DNA from: Tigriopus japonicus
Lineage: Eukaryota; Arthropoda; Copepoda; Harpacticoida; Harpacticidae
Direction: 5' to 3'
Assembly: GCA_010645155.1 (NCBI GenBank)
Contig: CM021316.1
Coordinates: 11,032,119-11,096,118 of the forward strand
DNA: 64,000 bases
Shown piece by piece: positions 31,330-41,500 of the stretch. Position 1 is the first letter of the stretch, and each line of letters starts with the position of its first letter. The notes under the pieces were generated by a model. It saw only the letters and a program-made list of their open reading frames with translations. It ran no database searches and was not told the DNA's origin. The translations under genes and the position numbers were made by a program.

Positions 31330-31677
31330 TGCAGAAGCTCATGTGAAAGAAGCGTCGTCAGAACACTAGCGACGGTGGCTTTATCATGAAGCTTTAAAAA
31401 AGCCAAACAAACCGGGAAGTGTTAGAGAAAAAAATACGGCAAATGGGGGTCTTTGACGGAAAAATATCTATGGAAGGGTTTGATGAATCCATCTTATTTT
31501 ATCATACTATGACTGGATCAATCTTTACTGGCATGAACTTTGCAAATTGTTTGCAAAGTTGTCTTTCGTTATAAATTGAACTTCTTGATTGATGGTGGCG
31601 ACAACAACGGCAAACATTAGAAGCTTTGAAAAAAACCTACCAACCGTGTCGACGCTTCTTTCCCATGAGCCTCTTTA
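31330..31677. mobile_element. hAT-like MITE (AAGCTCATGTGAAAGAAG family), copy 2
   Basis: Near-duplicate of 29082-29431, sharing for example CGTCGTCAGAACACT and GCGACGGTGGCTTTATCATG. Flanks GATTACCG and GATTAGCC suggest a mutated 8-bp target duplication. No coding capacity. Confidence 0.72.
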
Positions 31678-32082
31678 GATTAGCCGACTGGGAGCAAAAT
31701 TCACCTTAAGATTTACTGGTCAGTTCAAGATGCCTAGGTCGTTAGTAAGCACATGCTTTTGTTTATGAAATTGAAAAAAGAAAAATATGCATGTTTTTGT
31801 AACTCTTCGGAATAATTAAAAATCAAGCAAAATGTGTTTCACATGAAAGTGCTCCTTTTTGAAAATCAAGACTTTGTCCTCTAATATTCTGTGGAATGAA
31901 TGGACTGTATGTGCTTTGAAAGTTTTTGACGGAGTAGGGAATGTCATGAACGAGATTTTGAATAAAAATTTGAGGTATCGTAAGGAAAATCATATTTTTG
32001 CCTGATGCTCTATGGAATCAATATTTAAATGGCATGTTCAAGAAGCTCAGAGAATCGCTAAACAACCCAGATTTCTGACTTA

Positions 32083-32673
32083 CACCCTGACACGAAAGTT
32101 GTGTCTTCGTCATACATTGAGCCTAAAAATGACGGCAACGCATGGACACTTTGGCGCAATCAAACCACCTGTGTGCCCCAACAAGTGCCTAGAATATTTT
32201 TGGATTAGTTGGGATGTAATTTAAGGGCAAATAGAGAATAAATTATTCCTGGAACAACAATTGCCAACTTGATGTCCGGCGATTTCTTTTTGCACGGCTC
32301 CATCTGCCTTTAAACCGCTGTGAAAAAATAATGAATGGCGGGCATCAAATTTTTCTCGGTTTTGGAGAAAGGAGACTAGTTTTGGAACACCTTTAACCAA
32401 AAATAACGGGAAATATTACTGTCCGTCCTAATTCAAGAGCTTATAGAATCTCAACCGTTCATCAAAATTTTAGGCAAAGGGAGCCACCTGAAAAAGTGCA
32501 GGAAAGCGTTAAGCCGTTCACACTTTCCACTTTGGTCAATAGCATCCAAAATATCATTTCCTAGGAAGCAGAGACTAGTTGGGGACAGATTGGATGTCAA
32601 GTCGTTCAAATCTATTCTTATATAATGAAAATATTTTGGTTCAAAATTACGACAAAACTTTCATGTCAGGGTG
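32083..32673. mobile_element. CACCCTGACATGAAAG MITE, long copy
   Basis: It starts CACCCTGACACGAAAGTT and ends AACTTTCATGTCAGGGTG with TA on both sides. 591 bp. It matches 22229-22619 along most of its length, with additional segments near 32130-32310 and 32520-32570. Noncoding. Confidence 0.85.
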
Positions 32674-33660
32674 TACATCAAAAAACAAACGTTGTTAAAA
32701 GCAAATTGTTGGTTGATCCAATTTCGTATGACTGTTAGTTGTATTTTTAGTGCTTAGTTGTATTGTTAGTGTGTAATTTATTTCTTAACAGGGAATAGCA
32801 TTCCTTGTAGCAATATGAAAAATCCGCAACCACAAAAACGTAAATCACGATGAATTATTCTTCCTCTCACATCTTCCGTTTCTTGAAATGTGACCTCGTT
32901 AAAAGCAAGAAAAAGTAATCTAAAAAGTAGTTTAATTTTTATAATTTTAAAGCCACGAGGGCCCTAACACGCAAAAAGAGGAGACAAAGTAATAAGAAAC
33001 AGGCTCTAAAAGCTCGCTGGAATTTTGATTTTGATCGCTTTGAATTAAAAAACAACTTTCTCCTAAGATCATTATGGTTTATGCATTTTGTACTTAGAAT
33101 TTCGATTTTGTTTTTAATCAAGAAATTTGTGTTTTGCCCTCCCAAGATTGTTTGGGAGATCATGTCATTGTATGTAGTATATATTTGTATACATTGTAAT
33201 TGTTTGTACATTGTAATTGTATGTAGATCATGAAAAAACAAGAAGTATCTTAAGACGTAAATCTCAAACAGCCTGAGTCAGTCGAAAAATAACCTTTTGA
33301 AGAACTTGATGTTTACTGGACCTTTAAATTGGAATATCCTTGAAGACACTGCTTTAGTAACAAACGTGTGTTTTCTCCTCGGATGCACTCTCAGACCAAA
33401 AATTGAATGCACTGGGTTGGCCTGACATTTGATAATTTCATGTAACAAATGCCAACATTTCATGCAAAAAGCACATGAGGAAGTTCAAATACATTTTTTG
33501 CGATACCTCTCATGAAGGGTATTTGATGGTTTGTGGTGCTGATCAATTTATTCTTGGAACGCCTAATTAATCTAAAATTTGGAAGTAACCTTTTTGTTAT
33601 ACTTTTTCTTGTAATACCGGTTTATTTAACTCGTGGACTCTGCAGGGTGATTTTTATTAA

Positions 33661-34221
33661 CAGAGACCGGATTTGAAATTGAACTTATTTTTAAATTGAA
33701 ATATATTGAAAATCAAATCGAAACGAGCAAAAAAATGAAAAAAGGGCATTGAATCTCTCCAAACTTGGGACCATTTCCGAAGCATTTTTTCAAAAAACTG
33801 CCTTTAGATTTCTGTTTTGCTAAACGCCACACTCTTGGATGCTCCCAAAGTCATTCCAGTTCAGAAGATTGTATCCAAATAACCAAGAAGTAATAAACTT
33901 CACACATCGGTAAAGCGTCTTTACCTGCGACGATTGGGGCAACAACGACATTTTGCTGACTATTGAAGTCCAAAGGATTTTGAAATATTTTTGATTAAGT
34001 CAGCTTGTGATTTCAAAAACCAGACGACCAAAGACTCACATTTTTAAAACCCAGAAACATAAAAATTACTCAATGAAAAAATTGTAAAATACTTCAATAA
34101 ATTTGTTTATTTTTACTGAAAAAGTCAATCAAATTACGTTCAAAATTTGATTTTTCGTTCGGGGAGCTGAGGAAAAAATAAAAATTTATATTTTTAAAAT
34201 AAATTTCGAATCCGGTCTCTA
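33661..34221. mobile_element. hAT-like MITE with AGAGACCGGATT termini
   Basis: Left end CAGAGACCGGATTTGAAATT and right end AATTTCGAATCCGGTCTCTA are inverted repeats. The 8-bp flanks TTTATTAA and CTTATTAG agree at 6 of 8 positions, compatible with an old hAT target duplication. 561 bp, very AT-rich inside. Confidence 0.68.
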
Positions 34222-34295
34222 CTTATTAGAAACGAAACAACAAACAATGACCTTAACTCAGAAATCCTCCGTCTCACTTAAAATGGATATAGCAA

Positions 34296-35341
34296 GTATG
34301 GACCAAAAGTGCTTTGGCTGAAATTTCGGTTTCGGTTATGCCTAACGAAACTGAAAGCAGACATGCACTATTGACGTTCACGATTCAAAACGTGGTGTGA
34401 ACACACAAGAAAGAGACCCGGTCTATGTTGTAACTTCTTTCGCTTTTTATGCAAGTTTTATCAGTATTTGGTGTTTCCTTTTCGTTTCATTCTAGAGTCA
34501 TTTATTCTAACTTCAAATGCTGTGTACTTGTAATGCACCAAAATTGCATTGGTTTGTCACAACGGTGTTTAAAAGTCCACTAGTCTGAAACCTTCCCCAA
34601 CTCCTTTTTTAAGGTCTGAAATTGGTCGCTCTGATTTGGTTGACGGCCCCACTTGCCTCCTCCTTTTCCCTTTTTTCTCCTTCCTCATATGTAGAGGGTG
34701 ACTAATTTTGAAACTGAAGTTGACGTTTTAAACGTGTAATAACTTCAAAACGAGGCAAAAATCTTGATGTCCTTAAAATTTAAGACTGTTTTTTGAAACA
34801 ATAAGTAACAATTTGCTGTTAAGTGCTGCCAATTACAAATCACAGAGGATGTACCAGAGGCATTCAAACTTAGCAGAGTGAAGAGCGTATTTTCGGAATT
34901 TCTCTTTTTTACACCACAGGTCATGCCATAAATGCCGCTTGAGGTCGCTTTTTTCGATTGAATCGTGAACGTCGATAAGGAATGGAGCTTGAAAAATGTC
35001 GAATATTTTTTGCGCCCAAAAACTTCAGAAACGTAAGTTTTAAGTACTCCGTCTCATTAAATTTGCGATTACGGGTAATCGAGAGACAAATCTTAACCGA
35101 AATCGAAAGTAGCTGACTACAAAATTACACATACGCAAAAATATTTGTATAGATATAAATTGTTCATCTGTACGATATTGGGTAATTGCCAATAAAAAAT
35201 CGGACAAATTATGTTTCAGAGCTTTTGGACCAAAAGATTTTCGATTTTTTCGTCAAACTCAATCCTTTCTAGTCTATGCTTTCGGTAGGCATAATCAAAA
35301 CTGAAACCGAAATTTCGGCCGGATTCGCTTTGATCCATCAC
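34296..35341. mobile_element. GTGATGGACC MITE, long copy with nested insertion
   Basis: The left end (about 34296) has ATGGACCAAAAGTGCTTTGG, then GAAATTTCGGTTTCGG. The right end, read on the other strand, has GTGATGGATCAAAGCG, then GAAATTTCGGTTTCAG. TA follows at 35342-35343. Inside, GACGTTCACGATTCAA near 34375 has an inverted partner near 34960-34975, pointing to a second element of about 600 bp inserted in the first. Confidence 0.65.
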
Positions 35342-36568
35342 TAATAACCGAAACATACTTTCATTCAGCAAATATCTGGCCCTAGCTTAAAGTGCTTGCG
35401 ATCGATTTCATAGATAGTTTTTTTGCAACTTGATATCTACGAATAATTTGAATGAGACTATTCTCAGATATAAAACAAATCGATAAACTCCCAACACACA
35501 GTATTCCCAACTTTAGAGGCTTATTGGCTACAAAAACCAGTGATTTATCATTATCTCTTCAACTTTGAGACTCTTCAGCTTTTTATTCATTATTTTGAGT
35601 TGACACCTATGGAATAAACGCATAGATACCAAAAGTGCTGAGTATAATTCAGCCAATGAAATTCTTTTGATGCCACAATGAGACTCACATCAACCAAAAG
35701 ACAATCCATTATTCAATGAATTCCGTTGGAATCAACAAAGTCAGTCCCAACCGTATGAAAATAAAATGACGAAAATACCCATCTCACAAGCTCTTTTTCT
35801 TCTTATTTCACAAACCAAGGCCTCCAAAGTTTTTTTCTTGTTCCCTGTCCTTGGCCTACGATTGCCATCTTAAATACTTGGGCGCTAAATACCTCGTGAC
35901 ATCTCGAAAAACGTTTATCAGTGGCTAATGTTCGAATTCTGCTAAAACGTCGTCGGATGATGCCAAATTTGAGAATTGAGATCAATCCACTATAAAGGAC
36001 AACAATTCGCGGAAGCTTAACCTTCAGAACAGAAATGTTAGAGAAAAGAGAATGACGAATTAGAAACTGGCCTATGAAGACTTTTGATTATCTTGTCACT
36101 ATCAGTGAAAAAATGCCAACGTCACCCTGAATCTCTTGTTTTGGCCAACCTGTGGTTTCCTTTTGGCGCGAAATGTCAATCCTTTTGTCAGCTTGTTCGC
36201 TCTTATTTTTTGAGCGCCAAAACCAACAACTAATCTTGGATTTACTTTAGATAAGAGGCTTCTAAAAAGGCACTTACCTTTATTGAAGAAGAGCTGAGGC
36301 CAAACATCCGGATTTCCTTGTTGAAAAAACAGTGCAGAAAGCATTCATTTTCACATGCTGTGAACAGAGTTTCAATTACCTCGATTCTTTTGTGACTTTG
36401 GATGTTAATTTTGAAATTTCATTGAAATTCGTTTTCCAGAGAGAATATTTAAAGTACGACTTTTCTAATTTGCATATTAATGATTATTGCCAATTTCAGT
36501 GAATCCACAGTTTAAAAATCAAGCAAACAAATCCAAAGAAACTTCGGGCTCATCATTTTTTTATGAAC

Positions 36569-37491
36569 CAAGGGTCAGCAACCGCTTTGGGTTCAGGGCC
36601 CACCAAAATCGATTTCATGAAATAAAGGGCCCGCCAATCAGAAGCTGTTGGGTACAAGGGTCCACAAATGAACGGTCATTGGACCTGAAAGTCAAGAATG
36701 ACACTCGGGGGTCTCCCTTTTTTACTATCCTTAAAACTTCTGGACCCATATGTTGGCTGCGGCCCACCAGTTCCTGATAGGGCTGACGATTATCTCGAAC
36801 ATTTCAATTCTCGAGAATGAGAATTTCTCGAGAATTCGAGAAAAATTCTCGAGAATTCTCGAGAATTTGAGAAAAAGTGAAAATAGCGAAAAAAATGTAC
36901 ATTCAAAGCTTCCAAGGCACTTGAAATTGTTTTTTTTTTTTAAGTTTATACCAAAATTAATTTGAACATGAGTGTGAAAAACAATGATTGGACCTCACGG
37001 ACAATAATATCTGAAATTTCATTTCTGACATTTCTGAAACGTTCTACTGACATTGTTAAAACTTCGGACATTTTCGCATTTTTGGTCAGCTGTAATTTTC
37101 AAAACAGGGGTTTCTTGTACACACCACCACAGCCATTAGAATCTCGAAAAAAATCAGACACAGAATCTTGCCTCGAATCTGGACAGAGAAGATTTTGTTT
37201 GGGCTGGTTCACGAATTATTTTCTTGTTCGAATGTACCACAAAGATGTTTATAAAGTTTCAAACATTGCTCATGGCTCCTATTGTTCTTTTACTTGAAAC
37301 TTTTGTTTTGAATGAAACAGTTTTGCCATCAATTCCAAAATATGACCTAGAGTAATCTAATAAAAAATTCTCGAAAATTCTCGAGAATTCGGAAAAATTC
37401 TCGAGAATTTTCGATCCTCGATTTTTTCGAGAAATTCTCGAGAATTCTCGAGCGAGAATGCTCGAGAATCAGCCCTAGTTCCTGACCCTTG
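36569..37491. mobile_element. Outer hAT-like MITE (CAAGGGTCAGCAACC), split by another hAT element
   Basis: The left end CAAGGGTCAGCAACCG with nearby GGGCCCACC is mirrored on the right by TCCTGACCCTTG, separated by the inserted element at 36778-37477. Without the insertion the outer element is about 215 bp. Termini resemble hAT ends; a target duplication was not evident. Confidence 0.6.
36778..37477. mobile_element. hAT-type MITE with perfect 8-bp target duplication
   Basis: The 700-bp element has TIRs TAGGGCTGA and TCAGCCCTA. It is flanked by perfect GTTCCTGA copies (36770-36777 and 37478-37485), the 8-bp duplication diagnostic of hAT insertions. Both ends carry clusters of the palindrome TTCTCGAGAA and variants, at about 36813-36870 and 37366-37470. 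Such subterminal repeats are where hAT transposases usually bind. The intact duplication suggests a fairly recent insertion. Confidence 0.88.
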
Positions 37492-40440
37492 CTAAATGCG
37501 AACACGAAAGCGTTTATTGATGGAAACAACTAATTTGTACATTTTTGATTCCACTTACTTTGAGTGCAAATACAATAATTTTTCATTATGATTACCCAGC
37601 ATAAACTGCATTTTTTCTAAATAGTTGTACTACTAATCTGTATGGATTTGACGTCGAAAAACTTCAAGGTCACATGAAAGAGCATGTGACTGAGCCAGGA
37701 AATGTCCTTGAACCAAAAATAAGGTTGGTCAACAAGACATTTAAAGCCACAATAACTTCTGTCAAATAAGTGCTTTTCGCCGCTGAAGGATCAAATCAAG
37801 ACAGGGAAAGCCGTTGAAAGTGGCTTTAATCTCTTTACCATCTGAGTGAGGTCCATCATAAAAGCTTCCTCTAAAAATAAAGACACTGCAACTTTAAGAC
37901 TCTCTAAGGGTCATCCAATGATGATTGAAGCCAGGATCACTTTCAAAATACTGATTTGGGTCAAACAGTACAATGAAAACTTCACCGAAGAATATTTTTA
38001 ATCTAAAAGCCTCATATTTTAGTGGCACTATGGCGTATTTTTCTAATCTGTCCTGATAAACAATGGTTCATGGGCTCGCTATCCTTTACACCGAAGATGT
38101 TGAATTGATGATCAAAACGAAGGAAGTGGAGTGAGTACCAGGGCATTATAAGTAAAATAAATTATCAATTAAGTAGGTGTTTATTCAGTTAAAATACTGG
38201 TATTCATTCAGCTGAATCAGTTAAATCAGCACATTCCAATGTACTACAAAAATTAAGAACTACTTTTTCCTCAAACTTTTATGACCAGAATATGGTTCTT
38301 TTGCATTAACTGAATGACCAACTTACCGTTTGGGCGTTAATTTCAAATACCTGGTACTCTAAATGGATAGGGCGTAGACTTAAATATCGGCTCTGATCGG
38401 CTTAACATGTTTTTTCCAAGTAGTGTGACTATCAGTTGAAAATATTGTAACAACGTTCTCACGAAATCAGGTGTTATTTTGGAACAAGGGACCTTTTTGG
38501 TCAAAATTGCAAAATGCTCCAAGTTTGTTTGATTTGAAATTTTTTAAAAAATCGAAAGAGAACTCAGATTTTACAAAATGGACTTACAAAAAGGGTTAAT
38601 AATATCAATAAGAGCATTTTAAAAATTTGGGAACATTTTGAAAGCTGCGCGGGTTTTTTGACAAAAATTCCTTCCAGGGGTAACGGTCCTTTAACGAACA
38701 GCTGACTGGGAGGTTACAGTAAATAAGACTGGGAGGTCACTTTACTAATACAGTTCCCAAAACTGCAGCTTTACACAAAAGTTTGATCTATTTTCGAACT
38801 TCTCAATGTTCATTGGATATGTAAAAACAGAAATTTTGTGTATTCAAGCTCAAAGGTTGCACGTCTTTTCCATTTCACCGGTTGCACTTAAAGGGCTCAA
38901 TTGAGTACTCATTGACCCCAGTTGATTCAAAGTGCCACGCGAGAAGGAAAAACCTTTAAATATGCTTTCTATTGTTTGTTTCGTATTTTTCCCATTTGTG
39001 TAATTAATGTTTCTTTGATATCGTCCTCCTTAATCTTGGCAAGCTTTTCTTGGCTCTTATCTTATGAAAGTGTTTTAGAAATGTCATCATCGGATAAGAA
39101 AGCGGAGGAATTAAAATGGCAGGACTTCCACTTGTGTCTTGAGTCTCAATAATATAGGAAGTTATCTGCAAAAACATGGCAAATTCACGAACCTTTTGCC
39201 AACTTGAGAAATCTTTGTTTCTTGAAATGATAACAAAGCTTCACTCCGTTTTAGTCTGATTTTATGGCTATTGCGCTTTAAAGGATGGCTGTGTTCTTGT
39301 TATTTGTCAAATTGCTTCCTACGCACTTTACAATTTGAATGAGAACATGTTTTTCACTTGAATCTTGAATATAAAGATCTGTTGTTTAGAAGGAAAGCTA
39401 TCGCAAACGAGTTCTTCTTTTCTTTGCTATCTAAAAGGTAAATGAAAGAATGGCGATGAACAACATTTTTGTCACCCTGTACAGTTCAAGAAAATCAGAG
39501 TTGATGACAAACGAAGAAATAGCGTTTGTCTTGAAAAAGCAACCTTATCCATCCTCGATATTCTGTTCCCTCACAAAAGATGTTCAATTCAAAATGTTAA
39601 CTAAATATCAAGATTGTGAGGAAGATTCACTTTTTTCCAAAAAGTTTCAGATTTTTCCACTCATCCAACTTTTCCACTCATCCATCAAAGTCCTCGGCAA
39701 ATTTGGCTCCACATTGACTTTGGCACATATTTGGCCCGACTCATAAATTTAACAATTAACGATGGAGAGGAAAAAGAAGCATGGAGGAAAATTGGACACC
39801 GAATCGAATTCGTATCCATTATCGTGTTATCAAGTTTAGCCAATCCATCCAACAATCAACTTCATTTTAGCCCGAGGCTCGACTTTCAACTTCAAAGCTC
39901 CTTTCGAAGTCAATCAAACCCTTCCTTTGGCCTTGATGAAACGAGGATTGCCGTTGGTATATCACAAAAGGTCATTGCAGCCTTGAAGCCTTCAACAAAA
40001 CATTCATTACCCAAAAAGATATGCCTGAAATGGGTCATCATTACGAAGAGTAGAAACATTCATGTCCCATCTTTAAAGGAATTTAATTGGAAAGTATTCT
40101 TTTTACTGTAATTATGTTCAAGTGTTTTGGATGGTTTTGAACTTATGAGAATCTCAAGTTGAACAAATTCTTGAGAGGTTGTTTGTGGCACTAATCGTTT
40201 GTATGATAAAGTGACTTGTGTATCTTAAATAACATAAAAATAGGCCATTTTGTCTTTGTGACTACCAAAACATGTCCTATTTTGTACAAATTAACCACCA
40301 ATATCACAACAAAAGCGTTTTCGAAAGCATTTTCTTCTGAAAACTCGGTGTTGTCGCTCTTGTAAGTTTTTTTCACATAAGGTGGTTTAGTTGATGCGTC
40401 AAAAATTGACATTGACCATTGGCGATGATCTTGCACTTCA
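37492..40440. other. Intergenic, nothing firmly recognised
   Basis: Open frames at 39450-39746 and 39731-40111 (98 and 126 codons) overlap, lack a known domain and have no promoter I can see. A weak inverted pair around 38145 (GAGTACCAGGG) and 38355 (ACCTGGTACTC) could bound a small MITE but is too short to call. Confidence 0.35.
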
Positions 40441-40463
40441 GATTTGAACGGCGTTGGACAACT

Positions 40464-40478
40464 CGTACGTACGTACGT
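40464..40478. repeat. CGTA tandem repeat upstream of the secreted-protein gene
   Basis: CGTACGTACGTACGT, fully self-complementary, about 160 bases upstream of the predicted transcription start. Could be a simple repeat or part of the promoter. Confidence 0.5.
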
Positions 40479-40607
40479 AATACACAAGCACAATGGAGCT
40501 GATGCTAAATGCCTGTTTTGTCTCTGCGGATGAACCACCAATGTCACCATGATTTGATGGTTTAGTTTCCCGCGCTCTCGTTGAAGCTCGAGAAATTGCC
40601 CGGAACC

Positions 40608-40643
40608 TATAAAAATCCGCAAGTCCAGATGGGAAATCATCAG
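40608..40643 (+). promoter_or_regulatory. TATA box and initiator of the 40745 gene
   Basis: TATAAAAA at 40608-40615 is followed by the arthropod-type initiator TCAGT at 40639-40643. The A at 40641 lies about 31-33 bases from the start of the TATA box, the canonical distance. The predicted 5' UTR is about 104 bases. Confidence 0.75.
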
Positions 40644-40744
40644 TTCACTTAGCTCGTTCATCGTGCAATCATCTCATCCACCGAATCCAGTGACATCTAT
40701 CCACACCTTCCACGCTCCACTGCATCCGAAGCCCAACCAGGAAA

Positions 40745-41080
40745 ATGGCATTTAACAACAAGATGATGATTGCCTCCACCGTGGCCGTTGTGTTCTTCCT
40801 TCTGCTCGTTCTGGATCAGCCTTCAAGTGCGGAAGCTGGCCATGGCCATGGCCACGGCCACGGCCACAAGGCTCATGGTACGGCTTGTATCGTGAAGGGC
40901 TCGTATTGCTCGTGTCATTACTGCAAGTGCGAAAAGGGCCACATCCATTGCGGCGGATACGGCAAGAAGGGCTACGGCAAGAAGTACTGCTACGGATCCA
41001 TGGAGGGGGAATACTGCCATTGTGATTACTGCAAGTGCAAGCACGGTTATGGCTCCTCTGGCTACGGCAAGTGCCACTAA
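40745..41080 (+). CDS. Secreted Gly-His and CxCxxCxC cysteine-rich protein (111 aa)
   Basis: Single-exon gene. Residues 1 to about 30 form a signal peptide (VAVVFFLLLVLD core, SSAEA before the likely cleavage). A run of GH dipeptides (about 32-41) follows, then two similar modules. Module 1 has cysteines at 48, 55, 57, 60, 62 and 69; module 2 at 82, 91, 93, 96, 98 and 110. Both contain YC-x-C-x-YCKC, and Gly/Tyr/Lys-rich spacers (GYGKKGYGKK) separate them. His runs and CxCxxCxC clusters suggest extracellular metal binding; a structural or antimicrobial role is equally possible. The family is not recognised. The coding sequence is clearly more GC-rich than its surroundings and prefers C/G third positions, which together with the TATA promoter hints at strong expression. 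The start follows the AAAATGG context at 40745. Confidence 0.85.
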   Translation: MAFNNKMMIASTVAVVFFLLLVLDQPSSAEAGHGHGHGHGHKAHGTACIVKGSYCSCHYCKCEKGHIHCGGYGKKGYGKKYCYGSMEGEYCHCDYCKCKHGYGSSGYGKCH

Positions 41081-41494
41081 AGTGGACGATGAACCTTCCT
41101 GCAATCACCATGGCCATAAATATCCTTCTTAACGACGCTTTCTTGCCAAGTCCACGGAGAAATCTCCTCGTTTCTTCCTTGAAGATCTCAATCCCGTTTT
41201 AGAACTTCCAAGTGTTACTGAGGACAACGGCGAGACCACTCTCTCTTTCGTGGCTGCTATCTTGGGTTTTGGGGTGAACTGTTTCTGTTGATGATGATGT
41301 TATGTACCATTGTACTACAATGATTTCGCTGATCCCGGTTGATCAGTATAGGCAACAAATTGTGATATCGTTCTTTTACACCACGTTCATGCTAGTCATC
41401 TGCCAAATGTCGTGAGCTCGAGTTGTACCATGTATAACGAGGTGTTCTCGCAACGTCATTCATTGTGTCTGTATGACCCAGTCAATTGTGCAAT

Positions 41495-41500
41495 AATAAA
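41495..41500 (+). terminator. Poly(A) signal of the 40745 gene
   Basis: AATAAA at 41495-41500, about 415 bases after the stop, followed by a GT-rich stretch (ACTTTGTTT). With the TATA/initiator it gives a compact transcript of about 0.9 kb. Confidence 0.65.

Noticed and set aside
39450..40111. Overlapping ORFs of 98 and 126 codons
   Set aside because: Different frames, no recognisable motif, no splice or promoter signals.
40191..40661. 156-codon minus-strand ORF upstream of the secreted-protein gene
   Set aside because: It overlaps the TATA box and initiator of the gene at 40745 and shows no domain.
40752..41117. Two minus-strand ORFs (121 and 93 codons) opposite the secreted-protein gene
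   Set aside because: Antisense shadows of a GC-rich coding sequence; the + frame alone has a signal peptide, cysteine modules, promoter and poly(A) signal.
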